NCBI GenBank assembly: GCA_020283715.1
Contig: JAIQCW010000079.1
Span: 1-64,000, forward strand
Reading direction: 5' to 3'
Length of the DNA: 64,000 nucleotides
Source of the DNA: Cytauxzoon felis
Lineage: Eukaryota > Apicomplexa > Aconoidasida > Piroplasmida > Theileriidae
Shown: in pieces, positions 12,596 through 26,113 of the stretch
How positions within the stretch are numbered: position 1 is the first letter of the stretch
How the letters are laid out: each line of letters starts with the position of its first letter
The notes under the pieces: model-generated
Database searches by the model: none
Seen by the model: only the letters and a program-made list of their open reading frames with translations
Told to the model about the DNA's origin: nothing
Position numbers and translations under genes: made by a program

Positions 12596-15500
12596 ATGAA
12601 ACTTATTTATGTGATACAGATTATATTTTCCACAGTCAGTGCTGCTATAATAAATATTGTATGCCCGTTGGTAGAATATGGACCATGCAACTTGAAATCC
12701 GTTTTATTACCAAAATACATAGGAGATGAAGTTTATATAAAAGAAAATCCTGGTGATACATTGGCATGTAGAGATGGATTGATAAAAATAAATACATCCT
12801 ACAAATATCGTAGCAACATACAACCAGATTTATCAATCGTTTGCGTTAAACAAACAAGTGGCTATAAACACATTGGAACAATTGAATTTATAGGTTAGAC
12901 AAAGTTAAATGATGTTTTATGTACAGGATTATCAAATATTCAAATTGACGATTATATTCCATATGGTACATTATGGAGAGTCAAAGCCGTATTGATACTG
13001 CCAAAATTACATAAACCAAATTCAAACTCCTTCTACTCCATGATTGCAATGAAAAAAGACGATTGTTCAGGATATTTTGTCTCGCATGCATCTATAATTG
13101 TCAAGAAGTCCACCTTAGTGACAAATGGTATGAATGTAAAGTTGCAACACTATTGTATAGGCAAATGGAATGTGATATACTCATCAATTGAACCTGCTAA
13201 ATACATTGATAATCCAAAAATTTGCATAGTTCTTCCAAATTCTCCATTTGACATGGAGAAGGATTACAATTACACTGTAAAGTCTCTAAATATAGATGGT
13301 ACTTTTAATTTTTAACAAAATTTACATCTAGGACCAATAATTGATAAAAACATCGACGTTAATTGCGTGGTTGGATTGAAATGTTTAATTAATATACCTG
13401 GAAGATTCATCGTTAGCAAAAATACATTTATAGCGTCAATAGTTGATAAACCGGATAGTAACAAGGAACTAGTTTTAATCACAAACGATTTATACGAATA
13501 TAAAATGGATTACGACAACTTCAATGTTGGATCAAGATCGAATCCGCAATTATATTTGTATTGGTTGCCCACTGGAAAAAATGACAATACTTCTGTCTCT
13601 ATTGGAACAATTTACGTAAAATGTAAGCCAATTTTAAATGAATTAAGTTTAACATAGCCATGTATTATGGTATCATATATGTATCTGTATTTGGTAATCA
13701 AGAAATTGTATTAGAAGATTCATTGAAGAACTGTGAGATATCGTTATATGAAGGAACTAAATCCTCCAAAAGCATAACTTGGCATTTAATTACAGCGACT
13801 AAATATACGGAGATTATTAAACTTAATCACATATTTGACATATATAAGGATTATGAATTAAAATGTTGCTACACTATGGGTGAGAGCATAAAGTGCCATG
13901 AAGGTAACAACTATGCAAATTCTGCGTTAGTTGCGAAAATTTTGCCAAGAGGTATATTTTACTTGTGATTCGATAGTATTTAATAGGTATATATAAAAAC
14001 GGTTATTGGACATGTGAATATGATTGGACATGTAATATAAAATTCGATTCAATCAATATTACTGATAGTTCATCAATGATTTTGCTTACGGAATCATGTG
14101 GAACCGGCTTTGACAAAGATCCTCTATTCACAAAGTTCGGTTTATCATCATCAATTAATTCAGAAACAAATGTAAAAAGTATTTACACCTGGTTTACTAC
14201 AACTGTACCTGATGTTCGTAATATAGGTCGCGTAATGGATGTATGCTGGTGTGGTAAGACTGGATTGCATCCTTATAACTGTAAAGCAGAGGATTATACG
14301 ATTAAAGTTGGATCACTATTAATAACAGGTTATTATTTCTTGAAGTCATATCACTTTACTTAGGCGAATTACAAAGCGTATACAATTGTTGGTTAGGTTC
14401 AATTTGTTCCATTATTATAGATGGAGACTACAGTAATGAGTTGGGATTACTGTTATTATGTAAGACATGCGATGATGTATCGACAAGGGTGAACCCAGAG
14501 ATTAAATTTAACGTTGGTTTATTTTATAATTACGATCAAACAAAGACGTCATTGATAAGAGCGGAGATCGAACCAAATAGTTTGTTTATATACATTTAGT
14601 AAATTACACAATAGAATCGCTTGTTGGAAACTTTAGATTGTGTTGGAGAGGGAGATCTACGGCAAAATTGCAAGATACTCGTATAAATGTAAATATACAA
14701 TGTAAGAAATAATATTAGATAATTAACCATGTTTAGTCCCGAAGTTGGATAAATATCGATATTATTCACGAATTTTGCAAAGTGTTAACGTCAAGTTCAG
14801 CGGTACTTTTTTTATTCATCGTACTTATTTAATTTATTCCTACAGGAACAACTGAAGGAGATCAGTATTTATTACTTGATAAATCATGCAAAAGTGTAGG
14901 AAATGCAGTTGGTAATAGAGAACAGATAATAAATGGAGGGGCTGTATTTAATACTCCAATAATAGCTGACAATTTTAAAATTTGTTGGTGTTTGGTAAAT
15001 CATGTTACATCATGCCGCAGAATTGAACATTATAAGATGGAAATTGGTGAAATTGTGACATCTGGCATCCTAAACATAAAAACCAACAAATGCAATGAGA
15101 ATTCCCCTTGTGCAATTGTTTTGAACTTCCAAACACCCTTTAATATTATAACCGGTAAACTGATACCAGCAGAATTTAGATCTAGATTAATAATTAGAAA
15201 TCAGGTATCGATTGATATTAATTTAAATCATTTTCAGTCCCTTTGTTCAATTGACGATTATCCAAATGATGTTAAGTTATTGAGCATCTTCACTCGTATA
15301 CCCACAGTTTATGAACAGTATGGAAATTTGTTAAGTTTGCGATACCGTACAACGTACAGCACCATTGATTACGGAAATAATATACCAGGACTGTATTCAC
15401 TGTGTTATAATGATAGAGGGAATTCAAATTCTCGTTTGATTTCCAAATTTATTCTCAGAGGTTTGTCTGAGTTTTACCATTAAAACTTTCAGGCATTTAC

Positions 15501-18500
15501 ATTAACAATATGGCAATTTTGGTATATTTTGGCAAACCATTTAATATCATGTTGATGGGATACAAATTAGATTATTATGTTAAGGGTTTTTTATCTTTGG
15601 ATAAGACATGTATTAGTGAAGATGGAATAGAGAGTTTGAACATTTACATGAGTGAAATCCCAGATTATATTTATGAAGATAATGGTATGTCTGTATTGAC
15701 ATGGATGGGAGTAACCATTTTGAGAAATGAGAGGGAAATATTTAGTGATGAAAGGGAAATGCATGAGGATTTCGAATTACGCCGAAAATTGTTCATGTGC
15801 GTAAAAATAGGTAATACTTCGCAGTATACTGGATTGGACTATTTAGTATCCGGACCAAAAGTTGTAGAAAGAAACATAATTTATCAAACTTTTAGTAAGA
15901 TTGAACTATTTTTGTTTTCAAAGTGGCCAATTTTGAAAAATAGCATAATGGTTATTACATTTATTACCCCTCCCAGGTCTCGTTTATCATGTGAAAACCA
16001 CGATTTTAAGAATTATTACGGGAATTCTACCGTTGATGTGTATGAATTTTCAAGTCATTACGTTAAGATACCTAGGTCCATCAATATTCACAATTCATTA
16101 ATTTGTTGGTGTAGCGGAATACAATGCAAATCTATTGAAAATTTCAAAACTACTATCCTGTATCCAGATTGTTTTGGTGAGGAAAATGTGACACATTATT
16201 AAACTATATAGATTTCGGATTTCAGTTGGCACAATACAATGTATCCGCTAATCGAGTCAAAGTTATGCTACATGGAAGAAACTTGACGATTTTGGATGAA
16301 ATTCGTATAGTTGGAACCAAAGTTTTGTGTGGAAATAGGCATTCATCAATAATGACATCAAATTTGCTTGTAAATGCAGAGAACAAAACTGTGAATGATT
16401 TGGTCTTATATAGAAATACATTTGGTTCCAGAAAACGCCAATCAAAGAATGGAAATAATCCTTCGTGGGAATCATATTTAATACCATTGAAAATTGAGGA
16501 TCAGCATAGGTTTATTCACTATAAAATTTGTTTTTGTTCGTTTGAGAATAACGAACAATGTAAAGATGACGAAGATTTTGGTGATTGGGTGGGAGTTGTA
16601 GTAAACTATAATGAATCCAAGGATAAAATTCTGAGACCATCTTCCACAATGCTCTTAAAAATTCACATTATACCCACTAACAAGTCATCCATGCTATATA
16701 GCACATGTACCAAGGAATACAATAGTCTATATACTGCAGCATCCTATATTTTTAATGGAGGCGTAAAGGATGCAACCAAATTTGTAACGGATAACATCAA
16801 TAGATACGGAGATTATGGGTTTTTATTTGAAGCGTGTTATACGGACCTAATGAAAGGTGACCACAAGGGTAACATATACAAGCGCCTATTGTTAGAGTCA
16901 ACTAGTGGTTTATATTATGCACAGAAAATATTCGTTCGGACTGCGATGCCACAGGATATAGTTATACGAGGTAATAACCTGTTATCTTTACGTGCAGATT
17001 TTCTTGCAATCACAGAGATTTACACGCAATGTAATTTATTCAATAAGGACGATGCTATTGAGGTTGTACAACTTGCAAATGCATTTGCGAATTTTCTATT
17101 ATTTGAAAATATAACAATTTCAGATGATGGAAACTATCGTTTATGTATAAGGACGACAGAACCTGAACATGTACATGAAGATGAAAGTGGTATTAAAAAA
17201 ATGATTCCAGGTTCCAGTAAGTGGATTGATGTGGGATTTCTCATATCCAGGGGATTTTTTGTATCCGCCATCGCTGATTTAGTAGCAGTTGGAACCCCTG
17301 CTAGGATTAAACAAAAGAGATTGGCAAGGGATACCGATTCATGTACATTGAACGATTACGCTGGTCTAATTCAATTGTGTGTATTGACTAAGGATCATAT
17401 GATTATTTTAACTGATTGCACTAATAAGCTCTGGGTTGTTTATATAGATTCCAGAGGCATTGTTAACATTTCAAAGAGAAACAAAGATTCTATTAACAAC
17501 GTACCCAGTTCTGAAAATGAGAGAGCCTGGCTATTCTGTAAGGAATTCCCCAATGAAAAACGTTTATTATTGGTTGGAGAGACACATTTGGCAATTATAC
17601 TTTTGCCATTTACACCAAAGAATATTGTAGTAGTATCTGTAATATTACATAAGATTGTCAACCCTCTTGACGTTACAATGATTTCAAATGTGATCTTTAT
17701 ATCTGATGCATATACAAGATCAGTAACAACGTTGGTTTTTAAAGATTGTAGTTTGAGTACGAAATTTAAGCGTTCATCGCTTTTCAAAAATGTATATTGG
17801 ATTGCAATGCATATTATCAACAATGGCGAAGCTCCATATCAACTTTTGGCACTTGATCCAGAGGCTAATTTAGTATTGCGTTATAATTTCGTAATTGAGG
17901 ATCACAAAGTTTTGACTACAATCGATGATTTATATTCCGGTAATGATGACCAAGAAATTACAAGATTAAATAGACCATCTAGTATGGATACATTTCGTGC
18001 TTATTTTAAAGATGAACCAGTTGACTTTCTATTTGTAATTGAAAATAGCACCGGGCGTATTATCGTTTTGCGCCTAAAGGAGAAAATTTCATCGTACAAA
18101 GTTATGAACACAAGAGGATTAATATCAAGAATAACTACGGATGATGATTCTAAGACGCTATTTATATCATCTTGGCAAAAATACATGGGAATGATTGAGC
18201 AATTTATACTATATAAATCGATTGACTCGTACTCTAATCTACATTTTTATTATAACATTTCTGAAAAATTTCAAGGTGGTGATGTAATTTCATTGGAACC
18301 AGTTACTAGGGGTGATGTCTTTGAATTTTTTTACTTGGATTCTAGATCTAACGAATCAGATTTTGATGCAATCGGATTGTCTCTAGACACGGATACTGGA
18401 ATAATTTCTGGAATCATAAAGACATCTGGTACACATGTATTTACAATTGCAGGAGGAAACTTATTCAAGGAGACATACACATCAATTATTATTTCAGCCT

Positions 18501-21500
18501 CTTGCCCACCATCTAAACAATTTAATAGAGATATAATGGAGTGTGTGGATTGTCCAATTGGAACATTTAGAAATGATGAATCAGATGATGTTTGTGTAAC
18601 ATGCGAAACTATACGTAAAAATTCTACAACTAGAACAACAAGATGCACCTTATTTACTGATTGTTTATGTAAGGAAGGATTCTATTTATCGGATGGTGAA
18701 TGTATACCATGTCCGGCCGGGTTCTATAAGTCTGAAGTTGGTGATTCAGTATGTTCATCTACTTGCGGTAATAATATGACATCTAGTGTAATTGGGGCAA
18801 GATCTAAAGCTGAATTAGATTGTCAATGTATGCCTAGATTTTATGATTTGAGGTTAATGGGTAACCCAAACGAAAAAGTGCCATTGGAAATCCTGGGTAT
18901 AGAACAAGACGCAAACAAGGAGCAAATTACGTTTGGTAATTTGGATGCAGATTTGGCATGTATACCGTGTGATATTGGATATTTCTGCCATGGAGGAAAT
19001 AAAAAGCCACAAAAGTGTGCTAAAGGAAGGAATACAAGGTCAAAGTATAGCTTAGATTCTACAGACTGTGCATGTGATTTAGGTTATGGATATGATGTGG
19101 ACAAGAATGACTGCGTGTTGTGTTCAGAATTTGGTTATAAAGACAATGTACTTGATGAACCATGCAAAATATGCCATGGACATTTGAATTTAAATGAAGT
19201 TTCACCGCTATTGCGTCTGAATATTTTCGACTTTGATGCACATGTTTCTTCAATGATCCCCGCCAAATATAAAGAGCACATTAAAAATTTAACCGACTCA
19301 TTATTAGTGACCAACGAACTGGGAGCAACAAGTGTAGGACAATGTCAATATTGTATATCTGGTTTCTATTTTGACAATAGTGTTAAAGATTGCTTGCCAT
19401 GCCCAGGAGGATTTTTTTGTCCTGGGTTTGAAAATCAACCTATAAGTTGTGGTCCAAATAGTACAACAATGTCTGATTTATCCACGCTACCTACGGATTG
19501 TGAATGTTCCGTTGGCTTTGGTAATGTTATGCAAGGTAGAAACCCAATTAACTTAACGTTAGAGTGCAATGTATGTCCAATTGGTTATTTTCAGCATTTA
19601 AATGGTACAGATTTACCATGTTTGCCATGTCCGTTGAACTCTACCACCACAAGTACAAGTTCAAATTCGTTGCTTAAATGTGTTCCTGATCCAGGATATC
19701 TTATTGAACAATTACAGGGTATGGATTCTGGTTTTGAGGTTCAATATGAAGAAATGAAGCTTGTTAAACGTAAAACGTTTGTAAAATGCCAAAAGGATTA
19801 CAATTTTACGCCAATGGCAATCTTCGATGCAATTGTACTGAGAGAATCAATTGAACGATGTGCAGAAACCTGTCTAGGTAACATTTATTGCACTGGCTAC
19901 AGGTTTGATGATGAAGACTATATGACCAAAAGCCCATATTCTACAAATGAAATTATATTGTTTAATGGTACCAGACATTACACAATAGAATTGCACAGAT
20001 GTATATTATATTTCTTTGATTTAAGATACAATTATAAAGAAAAAAGCAGCGGAGTATTTTGTACTGTAGACACTGACGATACATACATTTCTACACCTTG
20101 TCCAGAAGGTCACTATTGCCAGGGATCACACGTGATGCTTGCATGTCCACCATTTTCGAAAACTGTTGGCACTGGTTCTAAATCTATTGAAGCCTGTCTA
20201 TGTTTCCCCGGATATGAACCATCAACTTCAGGTAGGATAAAATGTAAGCCTTGCGATTATGGTTGGTACAAGTCAGAAATTGGAAATGTGCCATGCACGA
20301 GATGCCCGGATAAATTCAAAACTTTTAGTGTTGGTTCTAAGTATATCACAGATTGTGCGTGTACTCCTGGTCATTATGCAAAAATAACTGGTAGCATTGA
20401 ATCATTAAATGCCAAACATATATTTTTGCGATACAGTAGCGGAGATTTAGAGCAAAGAGATGACTTAATATATAATCCTTCAAAACTCGAAAATATCAAT
20501 AAGAATGGATTGGATTCTGTAATTTTCATATCTGATAATGAACTATTTATACCATTGGATGCTCCAAGGGAGTTGACCAAATCGCTCTCTGTTTATCATT
20601 TTGTCACGTGTGAAAAATGCAAACCAGATCATTATTGTCCTGGAGGATGGCTTAGAAATAAGAATCAGTCTAAGATACATAATATACCATTTAAATGTCC
20701 ATTGGGATCCGGTATTCCTCCACAATCTTCATTTCCATCAGCTTTATCACAATGTTTATGCCTACCGGGCTATATGATAAATATGGATACAATATCATTT
20801 GGGGGTTATCAACAACTTTCAAATGATGATACCGATGTGATTGGGCATGGAAACAGCTTGGTTGCATCCTTTTTTGAATATAAACGTGGAAATATATCCC
20901 AATGTATAAGATGTCAAGGAGGAATGTATAAGGAAGGTCAAGAGAATTCATCATGCAATGGACGTTGTATGGAGTTTGCAACAACGTATGGAGGTTCCGT
21001 ATCAATTAGACAATGTTTTTGTCAATATGGTAGATTTATGCGCAAAGGAAAACCAAATGATGTCATACCTTTTAAATGCGCTCCATGTATGAGTGGAGCA
21101 TACTGCCCCGGCGGGATTTCCATCAATGTAGTGAATAAATTTCGTGAAGATTTAAATTTTAAGAATGTTCTCTTGTCAGATCATATACGGCCCGTGCCGA
21201 GATTAGGCTATTTTGCAACGTATTCTACAGGTAAAAAATGGAGTCCTGACAAACATTACAATATACCTATTAATTTTGTACCAGTTGATTTGATCGATTT
21301 TCATTCGTGTCCTATTGAATCACGTTGTGATGGAAGGTTTAGTACATTTTGTTCAATGGGATCAGATGGATACTTGTGTAATTTGTGTAAGGATTATTTT
21401 TTCGATTTACATTACAGGGGACATTGCATAAGGTGTATGAAATTTATTGATGAAATTAAAATTTATATCCAAAGTAGAATATTGATTTGGTGTTTAGCTT

Positions 21501-23237
21501 TAATACTAGTTATTTTCACAAGGTATAAGTTGGTTTTATGTGCAATTGTTAAAATTTGGATTGAATTTTTACATTCAATGATTCCATATGGTATGATTCA
21601 ATTAAATACGGAATCTGGATTAAAGAGGCATGCATATATTTACAATACTATTTTTGGTTATTTTCAACAATGTTTCACCTACATTAGGTTAAGATGTCTG
21701 ATTAATGTAAAGTTGTCTTATGTACATTATTGGTATATTAGCAAATTCACCCAAATATTTAACCCTGCATTCGATGCGATTATTTTCTACTTACTATACA
21801 ATTTTGTTGCATTATTTTCTAATGCATGTACTGGATTTAAGAAAAAATATGACAAGACTATATTTTTAACGTTGTATTCATCAATTAGAATTTTCTACTA
21901 CATTAACTTTTATTTTATAATTCAAGAGCTGCTTCAGGTGATTTGGTGTGTAAATGTAAAATATAAAGATGAAGATAGCATATCTGTGTTATTACATTTA
22001 CCTAGCCAAGTATGTAGTGTAAAGAATAGATTATTTTTATATACATGTATTTTGTCTATTTTCCTAGTCTTGATAATTACACTTTACTACATATTATTAA
22101 TTATGTCCAATCACAAGGGAGAGATTCCATTTCTATTTTCATGTGGCCATAGAAGTTATTGTAAACGGTGGGATTGTATAAATCTTATAAGGAGATTAAT
22201 AATTGGTATAATAACGACATTCCAGATCAGTACCTTATCCTCCGGACCTGCTGAAAAGTTACGTACAACATCTAATTATTTATTAACTGTTGTTTCTTTA
22301 GTTTTAGAAATGAAATTCATGCCATTTGAATCTAGAAATGACAACTTGTATAATAAACTTCAATTATATTCTTCATGTATAAATCTAATTACTGGTTCAA
22401 TTATTATTGGAAGTTTTTTCTTCGATTTCAATTATACATCCCTATTACCTTTTATATTGGTTTTCTTTTATTTGGTTACGTGTATATGGTATTTACTTGT
22501 TGAATATTCATACATTGAAGACTTAAAGAGCAACAAAAGTAAATTGTTCTCCATGCACAAATTTTTCATTTCTTGGAACATCAACGCAAATTTATTCTTT
22601 AATTATCGTGATGGAACTTATGTTATAGAAGATGCCAAGGCTCCAAGGAAAAAAAAAGGTCTCATATTCAGGAAGATTATCAATTTTTAGATGTGTATTA
22701 GAATCGATTAATAAATTTATTTTAGAAGAAGATAGTCTAGTCGTACACGTTTCATGGATTGAATTTCTGCTCAGATTTTCATTCGCAAAGTTACATAATT
22801 TAAGATGTAATTTAGACGAATCAACAATACCCAATGCCGTCCTAGATGATTACATTTATAATAAGGAACCCATAACACCATGGTTTATCAGCTTCACCAT
22901 TTTAAATACAGATGCGCCCTTTTATCTAGACTGCTTCAATCACTTTTGCTGTAAAAGGGAAACATGTAATCAATTGAATATGGAACCAGAAGATCATAGA
23001 ATACAATACTTTAATGAAATGTACAAACTAGAAAAAGAATATCAAAGACTACAAATGGAATTAAATACTCAACTTGAATACGCGAAACAAGGCAAAGAAG
23101 CATCAATTAACGCAATTGGACTCGGTAAAGGAATCAATGAAATTATCAATACAAACCTAACCAATGAAGAAATTCTACAACGCATTGAAGAAGTAAAGAT
23201 GAAAAAGAAGAAACGAAATTTATCCAAGGATATTTAA
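12596..23237 (+). CDS. Cysteine repeat modular protein (CRMP-like), copy B
   Basis: Paralogue of the preceding gene. Signal peptide MKLIYVIQIIFSTVSA. The first 3.6 kb is broken by about nine small introns that I can splice in frame: 12894-12926, 13299-13331, 13623-13657, 13952-13986, about 14331-14365, about 14582-14600, about 14703-14735, about 14800-14846, about 15462-15492 and about 16177-16225. One long exon then runs to about 22.65 kb. Cysteine-rich GCC2/GCC3 repeats run from about 18.5 to 21.4 kb, followed by multiple membrane segments and a coiled-coil tail. It shares with copy A the block NVKYKDED.ISVLLHLP.QV. At about 22650 the frame shifts by one at a run of nine A. With eight A, translation continues as KKKVSYSGRLSIFRCVLE, which aligns with the copy A tail. 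I therefore treat 22.65-23.24 kb as the same gene with a homopolymer indel. Function as for copy A. Confidence 0.8.
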
Positions 23238-23261
23238 ACGTTTTTACTGAAGTTGTTTCCA

Positions 23262-23345
23262 CCGAAGGTTATAACAATACCTTCTACATCTTCACCTCTC
23301 CCACTGCCGTCGGCTTTCAATTCACTTCCCCCTCCGCCTACCGTT
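23262..23345. repeat. Degenerate copy of the GC-rich modular repeat
   Basis: Contains CACTGCCGTCGGC, CACTTCCCCCTCCGC and GGCTACGGGTA, recognisable but diverged versions of the dispersed repeat words in the minus orientation. It lies between the modular protein gene and tRNA-Trp. The divergence suggests an older insertion than the near-identical copies elsewhere. Confidence 0.6.
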
Positions 23346-23431
23346 AGTCGGCTACGGGTATGAAATATATTTAAATAAAAATTACACTATAAAAATTAAA
23401 ATCTAGTCATATAAACGTAAATTTATAATAG

Positions 23432-23503
23432 TGAGCCCGAAGGGATTTGAACCCCCAACCTTCCGATCTGGAGTCGGACGCGCTACCGTTGCGCCACAAG
23501 CCC
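23432..23503 (-). tRNA. tRNA-Trp: tRNA-Trp (CCA)
   Basis: The reverse strand folds into a 72-nt cloverleaf. The acceptor is GGGCTTG paired with CGGGCTC, with discriminator A. The anticodon stem TCCGA/TCGGA carries the loop CTCCAGA, giving anticodon CCA, and the T loop is TTCAAAT. There is no intron. A box (GTGGCGCAACGG) and B box (GGTTCAAATCC) are intact. Confidence 0.95.
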
Positions 23504-23588
23504 TACTATCCAATGGCAAATTTCTAGTACATATACTTGAAAAGTTTTATAGTGTAGTAAATAAATTATAAAATTAATTATAATTAAA

Positions 23589-24324
23589 ATGAAGTTGACC
23601 GTTGATTTAATATCACAAGGTTCACAAAGTCTATCACCTACAGGCGATCGCACTCTATCACTAAGAGGTTTATAAATTTTTATTTATAATTATAATTTTA
23701 GATTCCAGAATAACGGTCATTGCAAATCTAGGAGCCACTAAAGATGACTTTGATTGCATAGATTTATCAAATAATGATATCATCAAACTGGAAAATTTCC
23801 CATTATTACCAAGACTTAAAACACTTGTATGTCTTTCTTTATCATTACTTGCAAATTGTAGATTGTTGCGGGAAATAATATCAGCAAAATCGCAGATGGT
23901 ATAATTGACAACCTTCCAAATCTAACTTCGATTGTATTGACTGGAAATTCAGTATGTTTGTCATACTTGTATCGTTCACTTACAGATTGCTACACTATCT
24001 GACTTATTACCGTTATTCAAGTGTAAGTTATAAATTATTAGATTCATAAATAAATATATTTAGCTACTCATCTACAACGTTTGGCGTTACTCGACAATCA
24101 TGTTATAGCGTAAGTTACCAATGTAATTTTCAACATTCACCAGTGTACCTCATTTTCGGGAATGTTTAATCTATAAAATACCTACATTGCGGTACCTAAA
24201 TTTTGTAAAGGTTACAATGAAGGAACGTGAGGATGCAAAGGCTTTTTTTAATTCGAAAAAGGGGAAGAAGGTACTTAAAGATATTGGTAAATTTAGCAAC
24301 GTTTATCTATCAGACTCTATATAG
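23589..24324 (+). CDS. SNRPA1: U2 snRNP protein A' (leucine-rich repeat)
   Basis: At least six small exons. Exon 1 is 23589-23667 (MKLTVDLISQG...LSLRG) and the next begins at 23702. The spliced reading gives IANLGATKDDFDCIDLSNND, IIKLENFPLLPRLKTL, NNISKIADGIIDNLPNL and YKIPTLRYLNFVKVTMKERE. These match, block by block, the LRR protein U2A' that pairs with U2B'' on U2 snRNA in the spliceosome. Introns are about 35-45 nt (near 23668, 23828, 23951, 24024 and 24110). It ends at a stop at 24322-24324; the last splice choice is uncertain. This fits a genome where nearly every gene must be spliced. Confidence 0.85.
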
Positions 24325-24421
24325 GATGCGTTGAAGAGTAGATTTTTTCATAAATTAATCGCACCTTTAATTTTTTAAAATACTTTATGATATGTGTATA
24401 GTGTTTTGGGTGTAGCCTAGT

Positions 24422-26113
24422 ATGATCCGTGTTGTATTCACCGTTTTATCGCATAAATTCTTTTCAAAAAAGCTTATAATGTATATATTATTATTGTTTC
24501 ATGTATGTATAAATTTTAGTATATCATTGAGGTTGTGCTTTATAAAAGGTGTAATATATAATTTTACCAAGAGACCCAGAAATGGGTGTTTAAATTTATT
24601 TGAAAATGAACAAGATATCGAAATGATGAACCCTTATATTGTTGTATCGCATAGAAAGAAGCCTCCGATATACAATTTTGATGATCCATTGAGTAACTAT
24701 CGTATAGACTCTTACAAGCATGATAAGAGTATAATAAATTTAACATCACTTCCCTACGTACAAATTGAGCACCAAGACAAGGGAAAATTAATACCATTTA
24801 GAGATGGTAGCGAGATTATATCGTACAGTAATAACAAACTATTAACGTTGTTGTCTAATTTTAATGAATGGACAAAGGTATACAATCCAAACTCTGAGAA
24901 TGTTATCAATTTGAATCATTTTAATCCATTATATCCTGGCACTTATTACGCCTTGGTATTTTTATGCTCATGGCAAAGTGAATCTATAGCATTAAAGAAA
25001 TCAATTAATAGATTGCTTGGATATTATAAATTTATAAGAGATCCTCCAGTTCACTCTAAAGATAAGAAAAAGAGAGAAACACTTGAGGAATTATTGGAAC
25101 AGGTTGATGAAATGAATAGATTAAATAAAGAATATGAGGAAAGGTTAGATCATTGTAGAAAGCATGGTCTACCGGAACCTGAACCACCTAGTCATGATCC
25201 TATAGAACAGGCTACATTTAATCAAGTTGTATTTGAGCCAAATGAATCAATGAAAATATTAGATTATTCATTTAATGAATTCAAATATAGATGGTGGATG
25301 CCTAAATTTGCACAGATTAAATATAATAAAATTACTAGTAAAGCATTTAATGAAATTTACAACACAAGTTATAAAAAAATTAACGATTCACTGAAAAGGG
25401 ATAAATATATATCGGATTACTCTGGCCAAATGCCAATTGAAAAGGGGAGGGGTAGAAAAAAAGGTACTTGCTCAACCTCTAAAAGACCAATAAATATAAA
25501 TTTTATACTCGTACGATTATCAAATTCACTAATATTATCCAATTCAAAAAGAGGTATAAGAAGACATAGAAAAATGGTACTATCTCATGAAAAGGAGGCT
25601 AGATATAATGAAATTATGTTGAGATTGCTAATAACGGAAAACATTTTGTACAAAAATATGCCAATTATACAACTGTATAAATGCACAAGACCAATTAATG
25701 ATATACCAACTTTAATTAAAAGCAAAACGCACGAGAAAATACCATTTGAAGACTTGCCAAAATTTTATAAGCCGGATCCATTTAAAATATCTAGCAATGT
25801 TAATTATGGGTTACCTAAATTTAGAAAAATAAGCCATTTGACGGTGTCTGATGATTTTGTACACATTGGTAATGTAATGAATCTTGACAAGTTGGATTCT
25901 ATAACATCATTCGACGATTTATTGAAAGGCGGCGGAAGATTGAATCTTACAGATTTGTTTAGCGAAAGTACGACATATAAAGGTAATATTAATCAAGATT
26001 TGAGTATAATCAATCCGATGTTGTCCACATTGGGACTATTATATAAATATCAATTCAAGAAAATATTGGATTCGAGGCCAGTACCTGTACGTTATGGATA
26101 CCTAAATCCTTAG
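24422..26113 (+). CDS. Signal-anchored or organelle-targeted protein of unknown function
   Basis: Single exon, 563 residues. The N-terminus has a hydrophobic segment (MYILLLFHVCINFSIS) that works best as a signal peptide if translation starts at the second Met, 24479. It is followed by a basic, hydroxylated stretch, the bipartite look of apicoplast-targeted proteins. A short charged, probably helical segment (ETLEELLEQVDEMNRLNKEY) lies in the middle, and the rest is basic and Asn/Lys-rich. I recognise no domain. An organellar ribosome or RNA-binding role is possible, but that is a guess. Confidence 0.6.
   Translation: MIRVVFTVLSHKFFSKKLIMYILLLFHVCINFSISLRLCFIKGVIYNFTKRPRNGCLNLFENEQDIEMMNPYIVVSHRKKPPIYNFDDPLSNYRIDSYKHDKSIINLTSLPYVQIEHQDKGKLIPFRDGSEIISYSNNKLLTLLSNFNEWTKVYNPNSENVINLNHFNPLYPGTYYALVFLCSWQSESIALKKSINRLLGYYKFIRDPPVHSKDKKKRETLEELLEQVDEMNRLNKEYEERLDHCRKHGLPEPEPPSHDPIEQATFNQVVFEPNESMKILDYSFNEFKYRWWMPKFAQIKYNKITSKAFNEIYNTSYKKINDSLKRDKYISDYSGQMPIEKGRGRKKGTCSTSKRPININFILVRLSNSLILSNSKRGIRRHRKMVLSHEKEARYNEIMLRLLITENILYKNMPIIQLYKCTRPINDIPTLIKSKTHEKIPFEDLPKFYKPDPFKISSNVNYGLPKFRKISHLTVSDDFVHIGNVMNLDKLDSITSFDDLLKGGGRLNLTDLFSESTTYKGNINQDLSIINPMLSTLGLLYKYQFKKILDSRPVPVRYGYLNP

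Noticed and set aside
22655..22667. A 13-nt intron that would restore the frame in the second modular gene
   Set aside because: Far shorter than the smallest introns here (about 30 nt); a one-base homopolymer indel explains it better and matches the paralogue.
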